Assembly: GCF_900116855.1 (NCBI RefSeq) | Contig: NZ_UETD01000009.1 | Location: 1 to 64,000 of the forward strand | Length of the DNA: 64,000 nt | Direction: 5' to 3' | Source: Ruminococcus flavefaciens | GTDB taxonomy: Bacteria > Bacillota > Clostridia > Oscillospirales > Ruminococcaceae | In this document: piece after piece, positions 25,340 through 33,896 of the stretch | How positions within the stretch are numbered: the stretch's first letter is position 1 | How the letters are laid out: every line of letters starts with the position of its first letter | The notes under the pieces: generated by a model | The model's database searches: none | Told to the model about the DNA's origin: nothing | What the model saw: only the letters and a program-made list of their open reading frames with translations | Program-made: the position numbers and the translations under genes

Positions 25340-25376
25340 AGTGAACCCTCCTTCCGCTTTAGCTTGTCACACCAAT

Positions 25377-25442
25377 ATTATACTCCCCTTTTACAGGAAA
25401 ACAATTCACGCGGAGTGAACGGGCACAAAAACGGAGTGAACA
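25377..25442 (-). promoter_or_regulatory. LytTR-type activated promoter of the GyrI-like gene
   Basis: Sites read GTTCACTCC on the minus strand (plus-strand GGAGTGAAC at 25412 and 25433), 21 bp apart. The TATAAT -10 (25382-25377) lies 29 bp from the proximal site. This nearly duplicates the geometry at 22687-22753. Confidence 0.68.
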
Positions 25443-25475
25443 GACACACGAAAATGTGACCTTTTGCAGCATAAT

Positions 25476-25505
25476 GAATAATCCGACATTTTTCTGCGTA
25501 AACTA
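25476..25505 (+). promoter_or_regulatory. Sigma-G/F-like promoter of spoVT
   Basis: GAATA (25476-25480), 18-bp spacer, TAAACTA (25499-25505), close to the forespore consensus GMATA-N18-CATNHTA (five of seven in the -10). It lies 35 bp before spoVT, which is sigma-G dependent in Bacillus. Confidence 0.5.
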
Positions 25506-25540
25506 TTCCCACAAAGCTTTTACCAAACGGAGGGAATAAC

Positions 25541-26083
25541 ATGAAAGCAACAGGAATAGTAAGACGTATAGACGACCTCGGACGGGTGGTCATTCCCAAG
25601 GAGATACGCAGGACCATGCGTATCCGCGAGGGCGATCCCCTTGAGATATACACAAACAGTGAGGGCGAGGTCATTTTCAAGAAGTACTCCGCCGTCAGCG
25701 AAATGAGCGAAAACGCAGGCTATGTGGCGGATATCATGCACAAGATAGCAGGCTGTCCCGTGCTCATATTTGACAAGGACCATGTTGTTGCGTCTGCGGG
25801 AGTGCCGAGAAAGGAATTTGCCGAGCGCCGCGTCACGGGTCAGCTTGAGGAGCTTATGGAAAGCCGCGGACAGTTCTTCTGCCACGACGGAAACACCAAC
25901 AGCTTCTACCCTGCCGAGGGCGTTGAGCGAACAGCCATTGCCGCGCTGCCCATCATTACCGCAGGAGATGTTTCGGGAGCAGTGGCGTTCATGACAAGTG
26001 AAAAATGCCGCGAGGTCACCGACCTGCAAAAGAGCCTTATCAACGCCTCTGCACAGTTCCTTGCACGGCAGATAGAAGGATAA
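25541..26083 (+). CDS. spoVT: Stage V sporulation protein T (AbrB-family transcriptional regulator)
   Basis: 180 aa, as in Bacillus SpoVT (178 aa). The N-terminal swapped-hairpin AbrB domain MKATGIVRRIDDLGRVVIPKEIRR is followed by a GAF-like domain (about 55-180), the two-domain layout that separates SpoVT from AbrB. In spore formers it tunes late forespore gene expression. An ACGGAGGG ribosome site is well spaced. The upstream promoter resembles a sigma-G/F promoter. Its presence suggests the organism sporulates or retains part of the pathway. Confidence 0.9.
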   Translation: MKATGIVRRIDDLGRVVIPKEIRRTMRIREGDPLEIYTNSEGEVIFKKYSAVSEMSENAGYVADIMHKIAGCPVLIFDKDHVVASAGVPRKEFAERRVTGQLEELMESRGQFFCHDGNTNSFYPAEGVERTAIAALPIITAGDVSGAVAFMTSEKCREVTDLQKSLINASAQFLARQIEG

Positions 26084-26088
26084 AAGAA

Positions 26089-26124
26089 AGAGTATTCCCT
26101 CTGTATGAGAGAATACTCTTTTTT
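26089..26124. terminator. Bidirectional terminator between spoVT and uvrA
   Basis: AGAGTATTC (26089-26097) / GAATACTCT (26111-26119) with T-runs on both strands. Confidence 0.85.
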
Positions 26125-26128
26125 GCTG

Positions 26129-28951
26129 TTATTCAAGATAGCTCCTGAGATACTGTCCCGTATAGGACTTTTCGCAGGCTGCCACCTCCTCGGGAGTGCC
26201 CTGTGCAACGATAGTTCCGCCGCCGTCGCCGCCCTCGGGTCCCAGATCAATAATATGATCGGCAACCTTGATGACGTTGAGGTTGTGCTCAATGACCAGA
26301 ACGGTATTACCCTGATCCGTAAGCCTCTGGAGCACATCTATGAGCTTGTGGACGTCCGCTGTGTGAAGTCCCGTTGTTGGCTCGTCAAGGATGTATATGG
26401 TATTGCCCGTAGAGCGCTTTGACAGCTCCGTGGACAGCTTTACACGCTGAGCCTCGCCGCCCGAAAGAGTAGTTGCAGGCTGACCTATCTTGATATAGCC
26501 CAATCCTACCTCCTGTAAGGTCTTCAGCTTCCTTGCTATCTTGGGCAGGTGCTCAAAGAACTCCACACCCTCGTCCACAGTCATTTCCAGAACGTCATAT
26601 ATGGACTTGCCCTTGTAGTGAACGTCCAGTGTCTCGCGGTTATACCTCTTTCCCTTGCAGACCTCGCAGGGAACGTATATATCGGGCAGAAAGTGCATCT
26701 CTATCTTGATGATACCGTCGCCCTCGCAGGCTTCACAGCGTCCGCCCTTTACATTGAATGAGAACCTTCCGCTGCCGTAGCCGTGAGCCTTGGCGTCAGG
26801 AGTCTTTGCAAAGAGGTCGCGGATATCGCTGAAAACGCCCGTATATGTGGCAGGGTTTGAACGGGGCGTCCTGCCTATGGGAGACTGGTCGATACAGATG
26901 ACCTTGTCCAGATTTTCAATGCCCTCCATCTCCGCAAAGGCACCGCTCTTTATCTTGGCACGGTTCAGCTTTGCGGCAAGGTGCTTGTAGATTATCTCGT
27001 TGACGAGAGAGGACTTGCCCGAGCCCGAAACTCCCGTAACGCATATGAGTTCGCCGAGAGGTATCTTTACGTCGATATTACGGAGATTATGCTCAGTGGC
27101 ACCCTTTACGGTCAGGAACTTTCCGCTGCCGCTCCTGCGCTTTTTGGGTATCTCTATCTTCTTTTTGCCGCTGAGATACTGTCCCGTAATGGAGGTCTTG
27201 CACTTCAGCAGCTTGTCCACCGTACCCGCAAAGACCACTTCTCCGCCGTGGATTCCTGCTCCGGGACCGATATCCACGATATAATCCGCTGCCAGCATGG
27301 TATCGTCGTCATGCTCAACGACTATAAGTGTATTTCCAAGGTCGCGGAGCCTTTTCAGTGTGGCTATGAGCTTGTCGTTGTCGCGCTGATGCAGACCGAT
27401 ACTGGGCTCGTCCAGAATATAGAGGACTCCCACCAGTGAGGAGCCTATCTGCGTGGCAAGGCGTATACGCTGGCTCTCGCCGCCCGAAAGGGTACCCGAT
27501 GAACGGGAAAGTGTAAGGTACTCCAGACCTACGCTTACGAGGAAGCCGAGGCGCTCCTTTATCTCCTTTATGATTCGCTCGCCCACGAAGTTGTCATGCT
27601 CCGACAGCTTCAGCTCGTTGAAGAAGCGCAGACCGTCCTTGACAGAAAAGTCCGTGAGCTCGCTGATATTCTTGTCCCCTATCTTGACGGCAAGGTACTC
27701 GTCACGAAGCCTTTTTCCCTTGCACACAGGGCACTTCACCTCGCTCATGTACTCGTCTATCTCGTTTTTGGAATTCTCGCTGGAGGTCTCTCTGTAACGG
27801 CGTTCAAGATTGTTCACAACGCCCTCAAAGGGAGAGCGGTATGTGCCGCCGCCCAATGAAGCAGGTCGTTTCAGCTCCAGAGTCTCATCACCTGTTCCGT
27901 AGAGGAAAAGGTCAAGCTGTTCCTTTTTCAGCTTCTTAACGGGAACATCCAGCGGAACACCGTACTTCTTGGAAATTGCACGGTAATACATGGTTGAGAT
28001 GGAGGTCTCATCGAGACTGTTCCAGCCCGTGGCGTTTATAGCGCCCTCCTCGATGGAGAGCTCCTTGTTGGGGATAATGAGGTCGGGGTCGATATGTCTG
28101 AAAACTCCCAGACCCGTACACTTAGGGCAGGCTCCCACGGGATTGTTGAATGAGAACATAACAGGCTCCAGCTCTCCGATGCTGATATTATGCTCGGGAC
28201 AGGCGTAATTCTGGGAGAACAGTATCTCCTCGCCGCCGATGACGTCGGCTATGGCAAGTCCGCCCGTCAGGTTGAAAACAGTTTCAAGGCTGTCGGTGAT
28301 ACGGGACTCCACACCCTCCTTTATAACGATACGGTCAACGATTATCTCGATATTATGCTTTTTGTTCTTGTCCAGCTTTATCTCCTCGGAAAGCTCATAC
28401 ATTATGCCGTCCACACGCGCACGGACAAAGCCCGACTTTCTTGCGCTTTCCAGCTCCTTGTTATACTGTCCCTTGCGGTTCCTTACAATGGGAGCCAGAA
28501 GCTGGAGCTTAGTGCCCTGAGGAAGCTCCATAAGGGTATCCACCATCTGGTCGATGGTCTGCTGTGAGATCACTCTGCCGCAGACAGGACAGTGGGGAAC
28601 GCCTATACGGGCGTAGAGGAGTCGAAGGTAGTCGTATATCTCCGTAACAGTTCCCACGGTGGAGCGAGGGTTCTTGGAGGTGGTCTTCTGGTCTATGGAA
28701 ATAGCGGGAGAAAGACCCTCAATGCTGTCAACGTCGGGCTTTTCCATCTGTCCGAGGAACATTCTCGCGTAGGAGGAAAGACTCTCCACATAGCGGCGCT
28801 GACCGTCAGCGTAAATGGTGTCGAAGGCAAGGGATGACTTTCCCGAGCCCGAAAGTCCCGTCATTACGATGAGCTTGTCGCGCGGAAGCTCCAGATCTAT
28901 ATTTTTGAGATTATTGGCTCTTGCGCCTTTGATTATTATTTTATCGGTCAT
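26129..28951 (-). CDS. uvrA: Excinuclease ABC subunit A
   Basis: 940 aa from the ATG at 28951, equal to the E. coli UvrA length. The frame is open upstream, but this start gives [15 protein letters not shown] with AGGAGA before it. Two ABC ATPase modules: Walker [14 protein letters not shown] and [13 protein letters not shown], signatures [12 protein letters not shown] and [11 protein letters not shown]. Zinc-binding [14 protein letters not shown] and CEACEGDG...CEVCKGKR motifs are present. UvrA2 with UvrB detects bulky DNA lesions for nucleotide excision repair. uvrB/uvrC are not adjacent. The -10 candidate lies in a long inverted repeat. Confidence 0.97.
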   Translation of the reverse strand: MTDKIIIKGARANNLKNIDLELPRDKLIVMTGLSGSGKSSLAFDTIYADGQRRYVESLSSYARMFLGQMEKPDVDSIEGLSPAISIDQKTTSKNPRSTVGTVTEIYDYLRLLYARIGVPHCPVCGRVISQQTIDQMVDTLMELPQGTKLQLLAPIVRNRKGQYNKELESARKSGFVRARVDGIMYELSEEIKLDKNKKHNIEIIVDRIVIKEGVESRITDSLETVFNLTGGLAIADVIGGEEILFSQNYACPEHNISIGELEPVMFSFNNPVGACPKCTGLGVFRHIDPDLIIPNKELSIEEGAINATGWNSLDETSISTMYYRAISKKYGVPLDVPVKKLKKEQLDLFLYGTGDETLELKRPASLGGGTYRSPFEGVVNNLERRYRETSSENSKNEIDEYMSEVKCPVCKGKRLRDEYLAVKIGDKNISELTDFSVKDGLRFFNELKLSEHDNFVGERIIKEIKERLGFLVSVGLEYLTLSRSSGTLSGGESQRIRLATQIGSSLVGVLYILDEPSIGLHQRDNDKLIATLKRLRDLGNTLIVVEHDDDTMLAADYIVDIGPGAGIHGGEVVFAGTVDKLLKCKTSITGQYLSGKKKIEIPKKRRSGSGKFLTVKGATEHNLRNIDVKIPLGELICVTGVSGSGKSSLVNEIIYKHLAAKLNRAKIKSGAFAEMEGIENLDKVICIDQSPIGRTPRSNPATYTGVFSDIRDLFAKTPDAKAHGYGSGRFSFNVKGGRCEACEGDGIIKIEMHFLPDIYVPCEVCKGKRYNRETLDVHYKGKSIYDVLEMTVDEGVEFFEHLPKIARKLKTLQEVGLGYIKIGQPATTLSGGEAQRVKLSTELSKRSTGNTIYILDEPTTGLHTADVHKLIDVLQRLTDQGNTVLVIEHNLNVIKVADHIIDLGPEGGDGGGTIVAQGTPEEVAACEKSYTGQYLRSYLE

Positions 28952-29000
28952 GATTATCTCCTGAAAGTACAAAACATATAACGAGTAACGAACAAAGTAT

Positions 29001-29127
29001 ATTATATCATAAAAGCGAAGCGTTATGATATAATTGCCCGATATGCAGGGAGCTGATCTCCGATCAGCGTATCTGCAAGGGCTTTTAAATATGGTATAAT
29101 GAATGCTATGCATTCATTATACCATAT
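29001..29127. repeat. Three successive inverted repeats upstream of uvrA
   Basis: ATTATATCATAA/TTATGATATAAT (29001-29034; contains the uvrA -10 candidate); a nested hairpin GCCC..TGCAG..GCTGATC/GATCAGC..CTGCA..GGGC (29036-29082); and an 18-bp perfect stem ATATGGTATAATGAATGC with its complement (29089-29127, 3-nt loop). They fill most of the 298-bp uvrA-rubredoxin gap. Confidence 0.75.
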
Positions 29128-29193
29128 ATTTTTTCAAAAATAAATAGGCAGAACATATTTTCTTCTTTTAACATTAAAATTTTCACTTTTCTA

Positions 29194-29222
29194 TTGACAG
29201 ACGCAGTCTTTTCATTTATAAT
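29194..29222 (+). promoter_or_regulatory. Consensus promoter of the rubredoxin gene
   Basis: TTGACA (29194-29199), 17-bp spacer, TATAAT (29217-29222): a perfect sigma-A match, implying high constitutive expression. Confidence 0.85.
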
Positions 29223-29249
29223 AATGAAAAACAATAAGGAGGTGAATAT

Positions 29250-29405
29250 ATGAAATACGTTTGCGACGTTTGCGGATGGGAGTACGACGAGGAGCTCGGC
29301 GATCCCGAGCACGGCATTGCACCCGGCACAAAGTTCGAGGACCTTCCCGATGACTTTGAATGTCCTCTCTGCGGAGTTGGCAAGGATTCCTTCTCCGAGC
29401 AGTAA
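29250..29405 (+). CDS. Rubredoxin
   Basis: 51 aa. [20 protein letters not shown] and then [15 protein letters not shown] give the two CxxCG knuckles that bind a single iron, with the aromatic residues and [13 protein letters not shown] typical of rubredoxins. It is a small cytoplasmic electron carrier, often partnering rubrerythrin or superoxide reductase in anaerobes for oxygen and peroxide detoxification. An AAGGAGGTGA ribosome site is ideally spaced. It is monocistronic between a consensus promoter and a terminator. Confidence 0.95.
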   Translation: MKYVCDVCGWEYDEELGDPEHGIAPGTKFEDLPDDFECPLCGVGKDSFSEQ

Positions 29406-29419
29406 AAAAGCAGCATACA

Positions 29420-29468
29420 GCCACAGTATCTTCGGGCACGCAGACGGAGACGCTGTGGCGTTTCTTTT
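29420..29468 (+). terminator. Terminator of the rubredoxin gene
   Basis: GCCACAG (29420-29426) / CTGTGGC (29453-29459) followed by GTTTCTTTT; long inner loop. Confidence 0.6.
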
Positions 29469-29529
29469 ATTATGTCAAAAAATCTTGATAGGCAAGGCTA
29501 ACAAATCGAATATTCTTCCGGATATGAGG

Positions 29530-29577
29530 TATAATATATATTGCGGAGCAATGCGGCAGTCTGTGCAGACAGCCGCA
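29530..29577 (+). promoter_or_regulatory. adhE -10 region and leader hairpin
   Basis: TATAAT at 29530-29535 without a good -35 box, then a stable hairpin TGCGGC-A-GTCTG/CAGAC-A-GCCGCA (29552-29577) with no T-run, so it is more likely a leader-stabilising structure than a terminator. Confidence 0.45.
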
Positions 29578-29593
29578 AAATAAAAGGCTCTGA

Positions 29594-29611
29594 TTGACAA
29601 ATGTTTAACAG
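29594..29611 (+). promoter_or_regulatory. Rex-like operator upstream of adhE
   Basis: TTGACAAATGTTTAACAG matches the clostridial Rex consensus TTGTTAANNNNTTAACAA at 11 of 14 fixed positions. adhE is a classic target of this NADH-sensing repressor. It lies 58 bp before the start codon. Confidence 0.5.
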
Positions 29612-29668
29612 CCTTTGTGAAATATTTGTCATTATTGTACATCAATAGTTCATCCGAGGAGGAAAAAT

Positions 29669-32308
29669 ATGAAAAAGAAAGCTTACGAGATCGTTGACAG
29701 CGTAAAGCAGCTCGAAAAGGCTATAAGCCGTGTGAAGGAAGCCCAGCGCCGTTTCTCGCAGTTCTCACAGGAACAGGTGGACAGGATATTCCTTGCCGCC
29801 GCTACAGCCGCCAACAAAGCCCGTATCCCTCTGGCAAAGCTTGCCGTTGAGGAAACAGGCATGGGCATAGTGGAGGACAAGGTCATCAAGAACCACTACG
29901 CTTCCGAGTATATATACAACACCTACCGCGATACAAAGACCTGCGGTGTCATCGCCGAGGACAAGGCTTACGGCACAAAGAAGATAGCCGAGCCCATCGG
30001 TGTCATCGCAGCTGTCATACCTACAACAAACCCCACATCTACGGCTATATTCAAGGCTCTTATCGCACTGAAGACACGCAACGGCATTATCATCAGCCCT
30101 CATCCGAGAGCAAAGCAGTCCACAATTGCCGCAGCAAAGGTAGTGCTTGAAGCTGCCGTAGCCGCAGGTGCTCCCGAGGACATAATCGCGTGGATTGACG
30201 TTCCCAGCCTTGAAATGACCAACCTTGTCATGGCTGAGGCTGATATCATACTCGCCACAGGCGGTCCCGGAATGGTAAAGGCAGCCTACTCCAGCGGAAA
30301 GCCCGCACTTGGCGTAGGCGCAGGAAATACACCCGCCATCATTGACGAGACTGCCGACGTTGTCCTTGCCGTGAACTCCATCATCCACTCCAAGACCTTT
30401 GACAACGGCATGATCTGCGCCTCCGAGCAGTCCACCATAGTACACAAGAACATCTACGACAAGGTCAAGCATGAATTTGCCGCAAGGGGCTGCCACTTCC
30501 TCACCGCTGAGGAAAAGGAAAAGGTTGGAAAGACCATTCTCATCAACGGCGCTCTCAACGCCAAGATAGTCGGTCAGTCAGCCTGCAAAATAGCTGAGCT
30601 GGCAGGCGTAAAGGTGCCCGAGGGTACGAAGATACTCATCGGTGAGACCGACAGCACCGACCTCTCAGAGGAATTCGCACACGAAAAGCTCTCCCCTGTT
30701 CTCGCCATGTACAAGGCAAAGGACATTCAGGACGCATTCTCCAAGGCTGAGCAGCTCATCGCCGACGGCGGCTACGGTCATACATCATCTATCTACCTCG
30801 ATGTAAAGACTCAGCAGGACAAGCTGGAGGAGTTCCAGAGCAGAATGAAGACCTGCCGTATACTGGTGAATACTCCCTCGTCTCAGGGCGGTATCGGTGA
30901 TATCTATAACTTCAGGCTTACTCCCTCACTGACACTGGGCTGCGGCTCATGGGGCGGAAACTCCGTCAGCGAGAACGTGGGAGTCAAGCACCTGCTCAAT
31001 ATCAAGACTGTTGCCGAGAGGAGAGAAAATATGCTTTGGTTCAGAGCACCACAGAAAGTTTACCTGAAGCGCGGCTGCCTGCCCGTTGCCCTTGACGAGC
31101 TGAAAACCGTTATGGACAAGAAGCGCGCCTTCGTTGTCACAGACCAGTTCCTTTATGAAAACGGCTTTGCAAAGCCTATCATCGACAAGCTGGACGAAAT
31201 GGGCATTGCTTCTGCTGCCTTCTTCGATGTAGCTCCCGACCCCACACTCGCCTGCGCCAAGGCAGGTGCCGAGCAGATGAGAGCATTCAAGCCCGATACC
31301 ATTATCGCACTGGGCGGCGGCTCCGCAATGGACGCTGCCAAGATAATGTGGGTGCTCTACGAACATCCCGACGCCGACTTCATGGATATGGCTATGCGAT
31401 TCATGGATATCAGAAAGAGAGTATACACATTCCCGAAAATGGGTGAAAAGGCATACTTCATCGCCATCCCCACGTCGGCAGGTACAGGCTCCGAGGTCAC
31501 GCCCTTTGCCGTTATCACCGATGAAAAGAGCGGCGTAAAGTATCCCCTTGCGGACTACGAGCTGCTGCCAAACATGGCAATAGTTGACCCCGATCTCCAG
31601 ATGACAGCTCCCAAAGGACTGACCTCCGCCTCGGGTATCGATGCAGTCACACACGCTCTTGAAGCCTACGCATCCATGATGGCTACGGACTACACCGACG
31701 GTCTGGCTCTCCGCGCACTGAAAATAATATTCGAGTATCTTCCCCGTGCATACGACAACGGCGAAAAGGACCCCGAAGCCCGTGAGAAAATGGCTAACGC
31801 CGCCACAATGGCAGGTATGGCATTTGCAAATGCATTCCTCGGAGTCTCACACTCTCTCGCCCACAAGCTGGGTGCATATCACCACATCCCCCACGGTATC
31901 GCCAACGCTCTCGTTATCGAGGACGTACTGCGCTTCAACGCCGCAGAGGTGCCTGCGAAGATGGGGACCTTCCCCCAGTATGCTCACCCCCACACTCTCG
32001 CACGTTACGCAGAGGTGGCTGACTATCTGGGACTTGGCGGCAAGACAGACAAGCAGAAGCTTGAGAACCTCATCAAGGCTATCCGTGAGCTCCGCCACAA
32101 GATAGGCATAAAGGACACAATCGCAGACTACGGCATCTCCGAGAAGGACTTCCTCGCAACTCTGGACGAGATGACCGAGAACGCCTTCGACGACCAGTGT
32201 ACGGGTGCAAATCCCCGTTATCCGCTGATGAGTGAGCTGAAACAGATATATCTCAACGCTTACTACGGTAAGACCTTTACCGAAAAAGAATACCCGAAGG
32301 AGGTTTAA
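29669..32308 (+). CDS. adhE: Bifunctional acetaldehyde-CoA/alcohol dehydrogenase
   Basis: 879 aa, typical AdhE size. The N-terminal aldehyde dehydrogenase domain (to about 440) reduces acetyl-CoA to acetaldehyde; its catalytic Cys is in TFDNGMICASEQS. The C-terminal iron-dependent alcohol dehydrogenase (from about 455) has GGGSAMDAAK and the metal-binding His cluster around GVSHSLAHKLGAYHHIPHG. It regenerates NAD+ by forming ethanol and normally assembles into spirosomes. Ribosome site GAGGAGG. A Rex-like operator upstream suggests redox control. The APH-fold gene follows after 3 nt. Confidence 0.97.
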   Translation: MKKKAYEIVDSVKQLEKAISRVKEAQRRFSQFSQEQVDRIFLAAATAANKARIPLAKLAVEETGMGIVEDKVIKNHYASEYIYNTYRDTKTCGVIAEDKAYGTKKIAEPIGVIAAVIPTTNPTSTAIFKALIALKTRNGIIISPHPRAKQSTIAAAKVVLEAAVAAGAPEDIIAWIDVPSLEMTNLVMAEADIILATGGPGMVKAAYSSGKPALGVGAGNTPAIIDETADVVLAVNSIIHSKTFDNGMICASEQSTIVHKNIYDKVKHEFAARGCHFLTAEEKEKVGKTILINGALNAKIVGQSACKIAELAGVKVPEGTKILIGETDSTDLSEEFAHEKLSPVLAMYKAKDIQDAFSKAEQLIADGGYGHTSSIYLDVKTQQDKLEEFQSRMKTCRILVNTPSSQGGIGDIYNFRLTPSLTLGCGSWGGNSVSENVGVKHLLNIKTVAERRENMLWFRAPQKVYLKRGCLPVALDELKTVMDKKRAFVVTDQFLYENGFAKPIIDKLDEMGIASAAFFDVAPDPTLACAKAGAEQMRAFKPDTIIALGGGSAMDAAKIMWVLYEHPDADFMDMAMRFMDIRKRVYTFPKMGEKAYFIAIPTSAGTGSEVTPFAVITDEKSGVKYPLADYELLPNMAIVDPDLQMTAPKGLTSASGIDAVTHALEAYASMMATDYTDGLALRALKIIFEYLPRAYDNGEKDPEAREKMANAATMAGMAFANAFLGVSHSLAHKLGAYHHIPHGIANALVIEDVLRFNAAEVPAKMGTFPQYAHPHTLARYAEVADYLGLGGKTDKQKLENLIKAIRELRHKIGIKDTIADYGISEKDFLATLDEMTENAFDDQCTGANPRYPLMSELKQIYLNAYYGKTFTEKEYPKEV

Positions 32309-32311
32309 AAT

Positions 32312-33061
32312 ATGAAGCTGGACAATATTATCGCCGAGAGGATAAACAAGACCATTTACCGCGACGGAAACAAGTGCATAAAGGTATTTGACGAGAGCTA
32401 CTCCAAGGCGGACGTTCTCAACGAAGCCCTCAACCACGCAAGAGTTGAGGAGACGGGACTGAATATCCCCGAGCTCTCCGAGGTCACAAGGATAAACGGC
32501 AAGTGGGCGATAGTCTCACAGTTCATCGAGGGCGAGAACCTCGCCGACCTTATTGCTGCCGACCCTGCAAAGTACGACGAGTACCTGAATATGTTCGTGG
32601 ACCTGCAGCTGGAGATACAGTCAAAGCGCTCTCCACTGCTCAGTCAGCTCAAGGACAAGATGAACCGCAAGATAGACCTTACAGACCTTGACGAAACCAC
32701 AAAGTACGACCTCCACACCCGTCTCACCAGCGCTCCCGACCACAGCAAGCTCTGCCACGGAGACTACAACACCTCCAACATCATAATCACTCCCGACGGC
32801 ACGCCCTACGTTCTTGACTGGGCACACGCCACACAGGGCAACGCCTCCGCAGACGCCGCAAGGACCTATCTCCTGTTCTGCCTCAGCGGAAATATCGCAG
32901 GCGCAGACAAGTACCTTGACCTGTTCTGCCAGAAGAGCGGCACTGCCAAGAAGTACGTCCAGTCGTGGATGCCCATTGTAGCCGCTTCGCAGTCGGTGAA
33001 AAAGAACTGCAAGGAGAAGGAGATACTTCTCCGCTGGGTAAACGTAGTGGACTACGAATAA
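32312..33061 (+). CDS. Aminoglycoside-phosphotransferase-fold kinase
   Basis: 249 aa. The APH/choline kinase catalytic loop is CHGDYNTSNIIITPDGTPYVLDWAHA, with catalytic Asp, Asn and the metal-binding Asp in LDW. An N-lobe Lys/Glu region precedes it (ISQFIEGENLADLI). It phosphorylates a small molecule or acts as a maturation kinase; the substrate is unknown. It lies 3 nt after adhE with an AAGGAGG site and shares its transcript and terminator, so it may be tied to fermentation or co-factor handling. Antibiotic resistance is not implied by the fold alone. Confidence 0.8.
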   Translation: MKLDNIIAERINKTIYRDGNKCIKVFDESYSKADVLNEALNHARVEETGLNIPELSEVTRINGKWAIVSQFIEGENLADLIAADPAKYDEYLNMFVDLQLEIQSKRSPLLSQLKDKMNRKIDLTDLDETTKYDLHTRLTSAPDHSKLCHGDYNTSNIIITPDGTPYVLDWAHATQGNASADAARTYLLFCLSGNIAGADKYLDLFCQKSGTAKKYVQSWMPIVAASQSVKKNCKEKEILLRWVNVVDYE

Positions 33062-33095
33062 ATCCTCAATACATTTTTCCTTGGTTATAAGTAAA

Positions 33096-33123
33096 GCCCC
33101 GAGAATCATCTCGGGGCTTTTTT
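33096..33123. terminator. Terminator shared by the kinase and CPBP genes
   Basis: GCCCCGAGA/TCTCGGGGC (33096-33117) with six Ts on the plus strand and TTTAC on the minus strand. Confidence 0.88.
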
Positions 33124-33124
33124 A

Positions 33125-33790
33125 TCAAATGAACATAAATGCCAGCAGATCCCAGTACATATGGAGCAGAACAGGAACAACTATGCTCCTGCTCTTTAAA
33201 AATGTTATACTGAAAATAACACTGAGCATAGCAATAAACAAGAAACCAAATGATGTTATATTGGCAGTTAAAGTGCCCTCGACTATCCATATCGGGAAAT
33301 GAATCAGCGTAAACAGCACTGCGTTAACAGCTATGGGCAGCCATTGCTTCTCTTTCTTCACTGTTGCATTGAGGAGCCAGCCGCGAAAAACCATCTCCTC
33401 CGTAATGCCGACAAATAGTACGATGACTATGCTTGCCGCTCCGAAATCCTTGTTTATTTCGATCTTTCCCGTGCTGAGGTATTCACTTCCCAGCACATAG
33501 GCTGTAAACAGAATGAATACGGGCAGATATCTCAGCCATTTGACTTTGGTACAGAACATCTCTTTCAGCTTTATGTACACATCGGAAGAAAAATGATGTA
33601 CCAGCAGCATTGCAGGCAGAGTCCAGACAAGATTTTTTATGATACCCTCTTTTACTATCTGTTCCACCGCTGCATTTTTAATGCTATCGCCAACAGGCCC
33701 GTCTGCATAGAACGTATACAAAGTCCATACCGCATAGAAAAGAATTATGTAGATGATAAGTGCTGTATTTTTTTTATTTTTATCTGTCAT
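33125..33790 (-). CDS. CPBP family intramembrane metalloprotease
   Basis: 221 aa, about six helices. GITEEMVFRGWLL carries the EExxxR motif, LFTLIHFPIW the second His motif and VPVLLHMYWDLL the third, the CAAX-prenyl-protease/bacteriocin-processing (Abi, CPBP) signature order. Members process or confer immunity to peptides, or act as envelope-stress factors. The gene is alone, with its own near-consensus promoter and a ribosome site AACGGAGG. No bacteriocin gene is adjacent. Confidence 0.88.
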   Translation of the reverse strand: MTDKNKKNTALIIYIILFYAVWTLYTFYADGPVGDSIKNAAVEQIVKEGIIKNLVWTLPAMLLVHHFSSDVYIKLKEMFCTKVKWLRYLPVFILFTAYVLGSEYLSTGKIEINKDFGAASIVIVLFVGITEEMVFRGWLLNATVKKEKQWLPIAVNAVLFTLIHFPIWIVEGTLTANITSFGFLFIAMLSVIFSITFLKSRSIVVPVLLHMYWDLLAFMFI

Positions 33791-33819
33791 TTGTTGCCTC
33801 CGTTTAATATTTACCGATT

Positions 33820-33848
33820 ATTTTAAACCATATCTTACGTTTTGTCAA
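33820..33848 (-). promoter_or_regulatory. Promoter of the CPBP gene
   Basis: Minus strand TTGACA (33848-33843), 17-bp spacer, TAAAAT (33825-33820). Confidence 0.78.
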
Positions 33849-33861
33849 TGTTAAAAGTAAA

Positions 33862-33890
33862 AGCCGTAGCGCTTACAAAGCATTACGGCT
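33862..33890 (-). terminator. Terminator of the DUF1846 gene
   Basis: Minus-strand AGCCGTA (33890-33884) / TACGGCT (33868-33862) with TTTACTTTT after it. Confidence 0.7.
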
Positions 33891-33896
33891 CGATGA

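Noticed and set aside
28952-29113. Longer N-terminus of uvrA
   Set aside because: The extension translates the palindromic intergenic DNA; the ATG at 28951 has AGGAGA and gives the family-standard 940 residues.
29765-31654. Two long minus-strand frames (243 and 235 residues) opposite adhE, and similar ones opposite DUF1846 (33984-34922) and the SGNH esterase (40243-41139)
   Set aside because: All lie inside well-recognised genes, lack ribosome sites and family motifs, and reflect the codon bias of the sense strand.
32312-33061. Antibiotic resistance gene
   Set aside because: The APH fold is shared by many metabolic kinases; operon context is fermentation and no resistance-specific residues were recognised.
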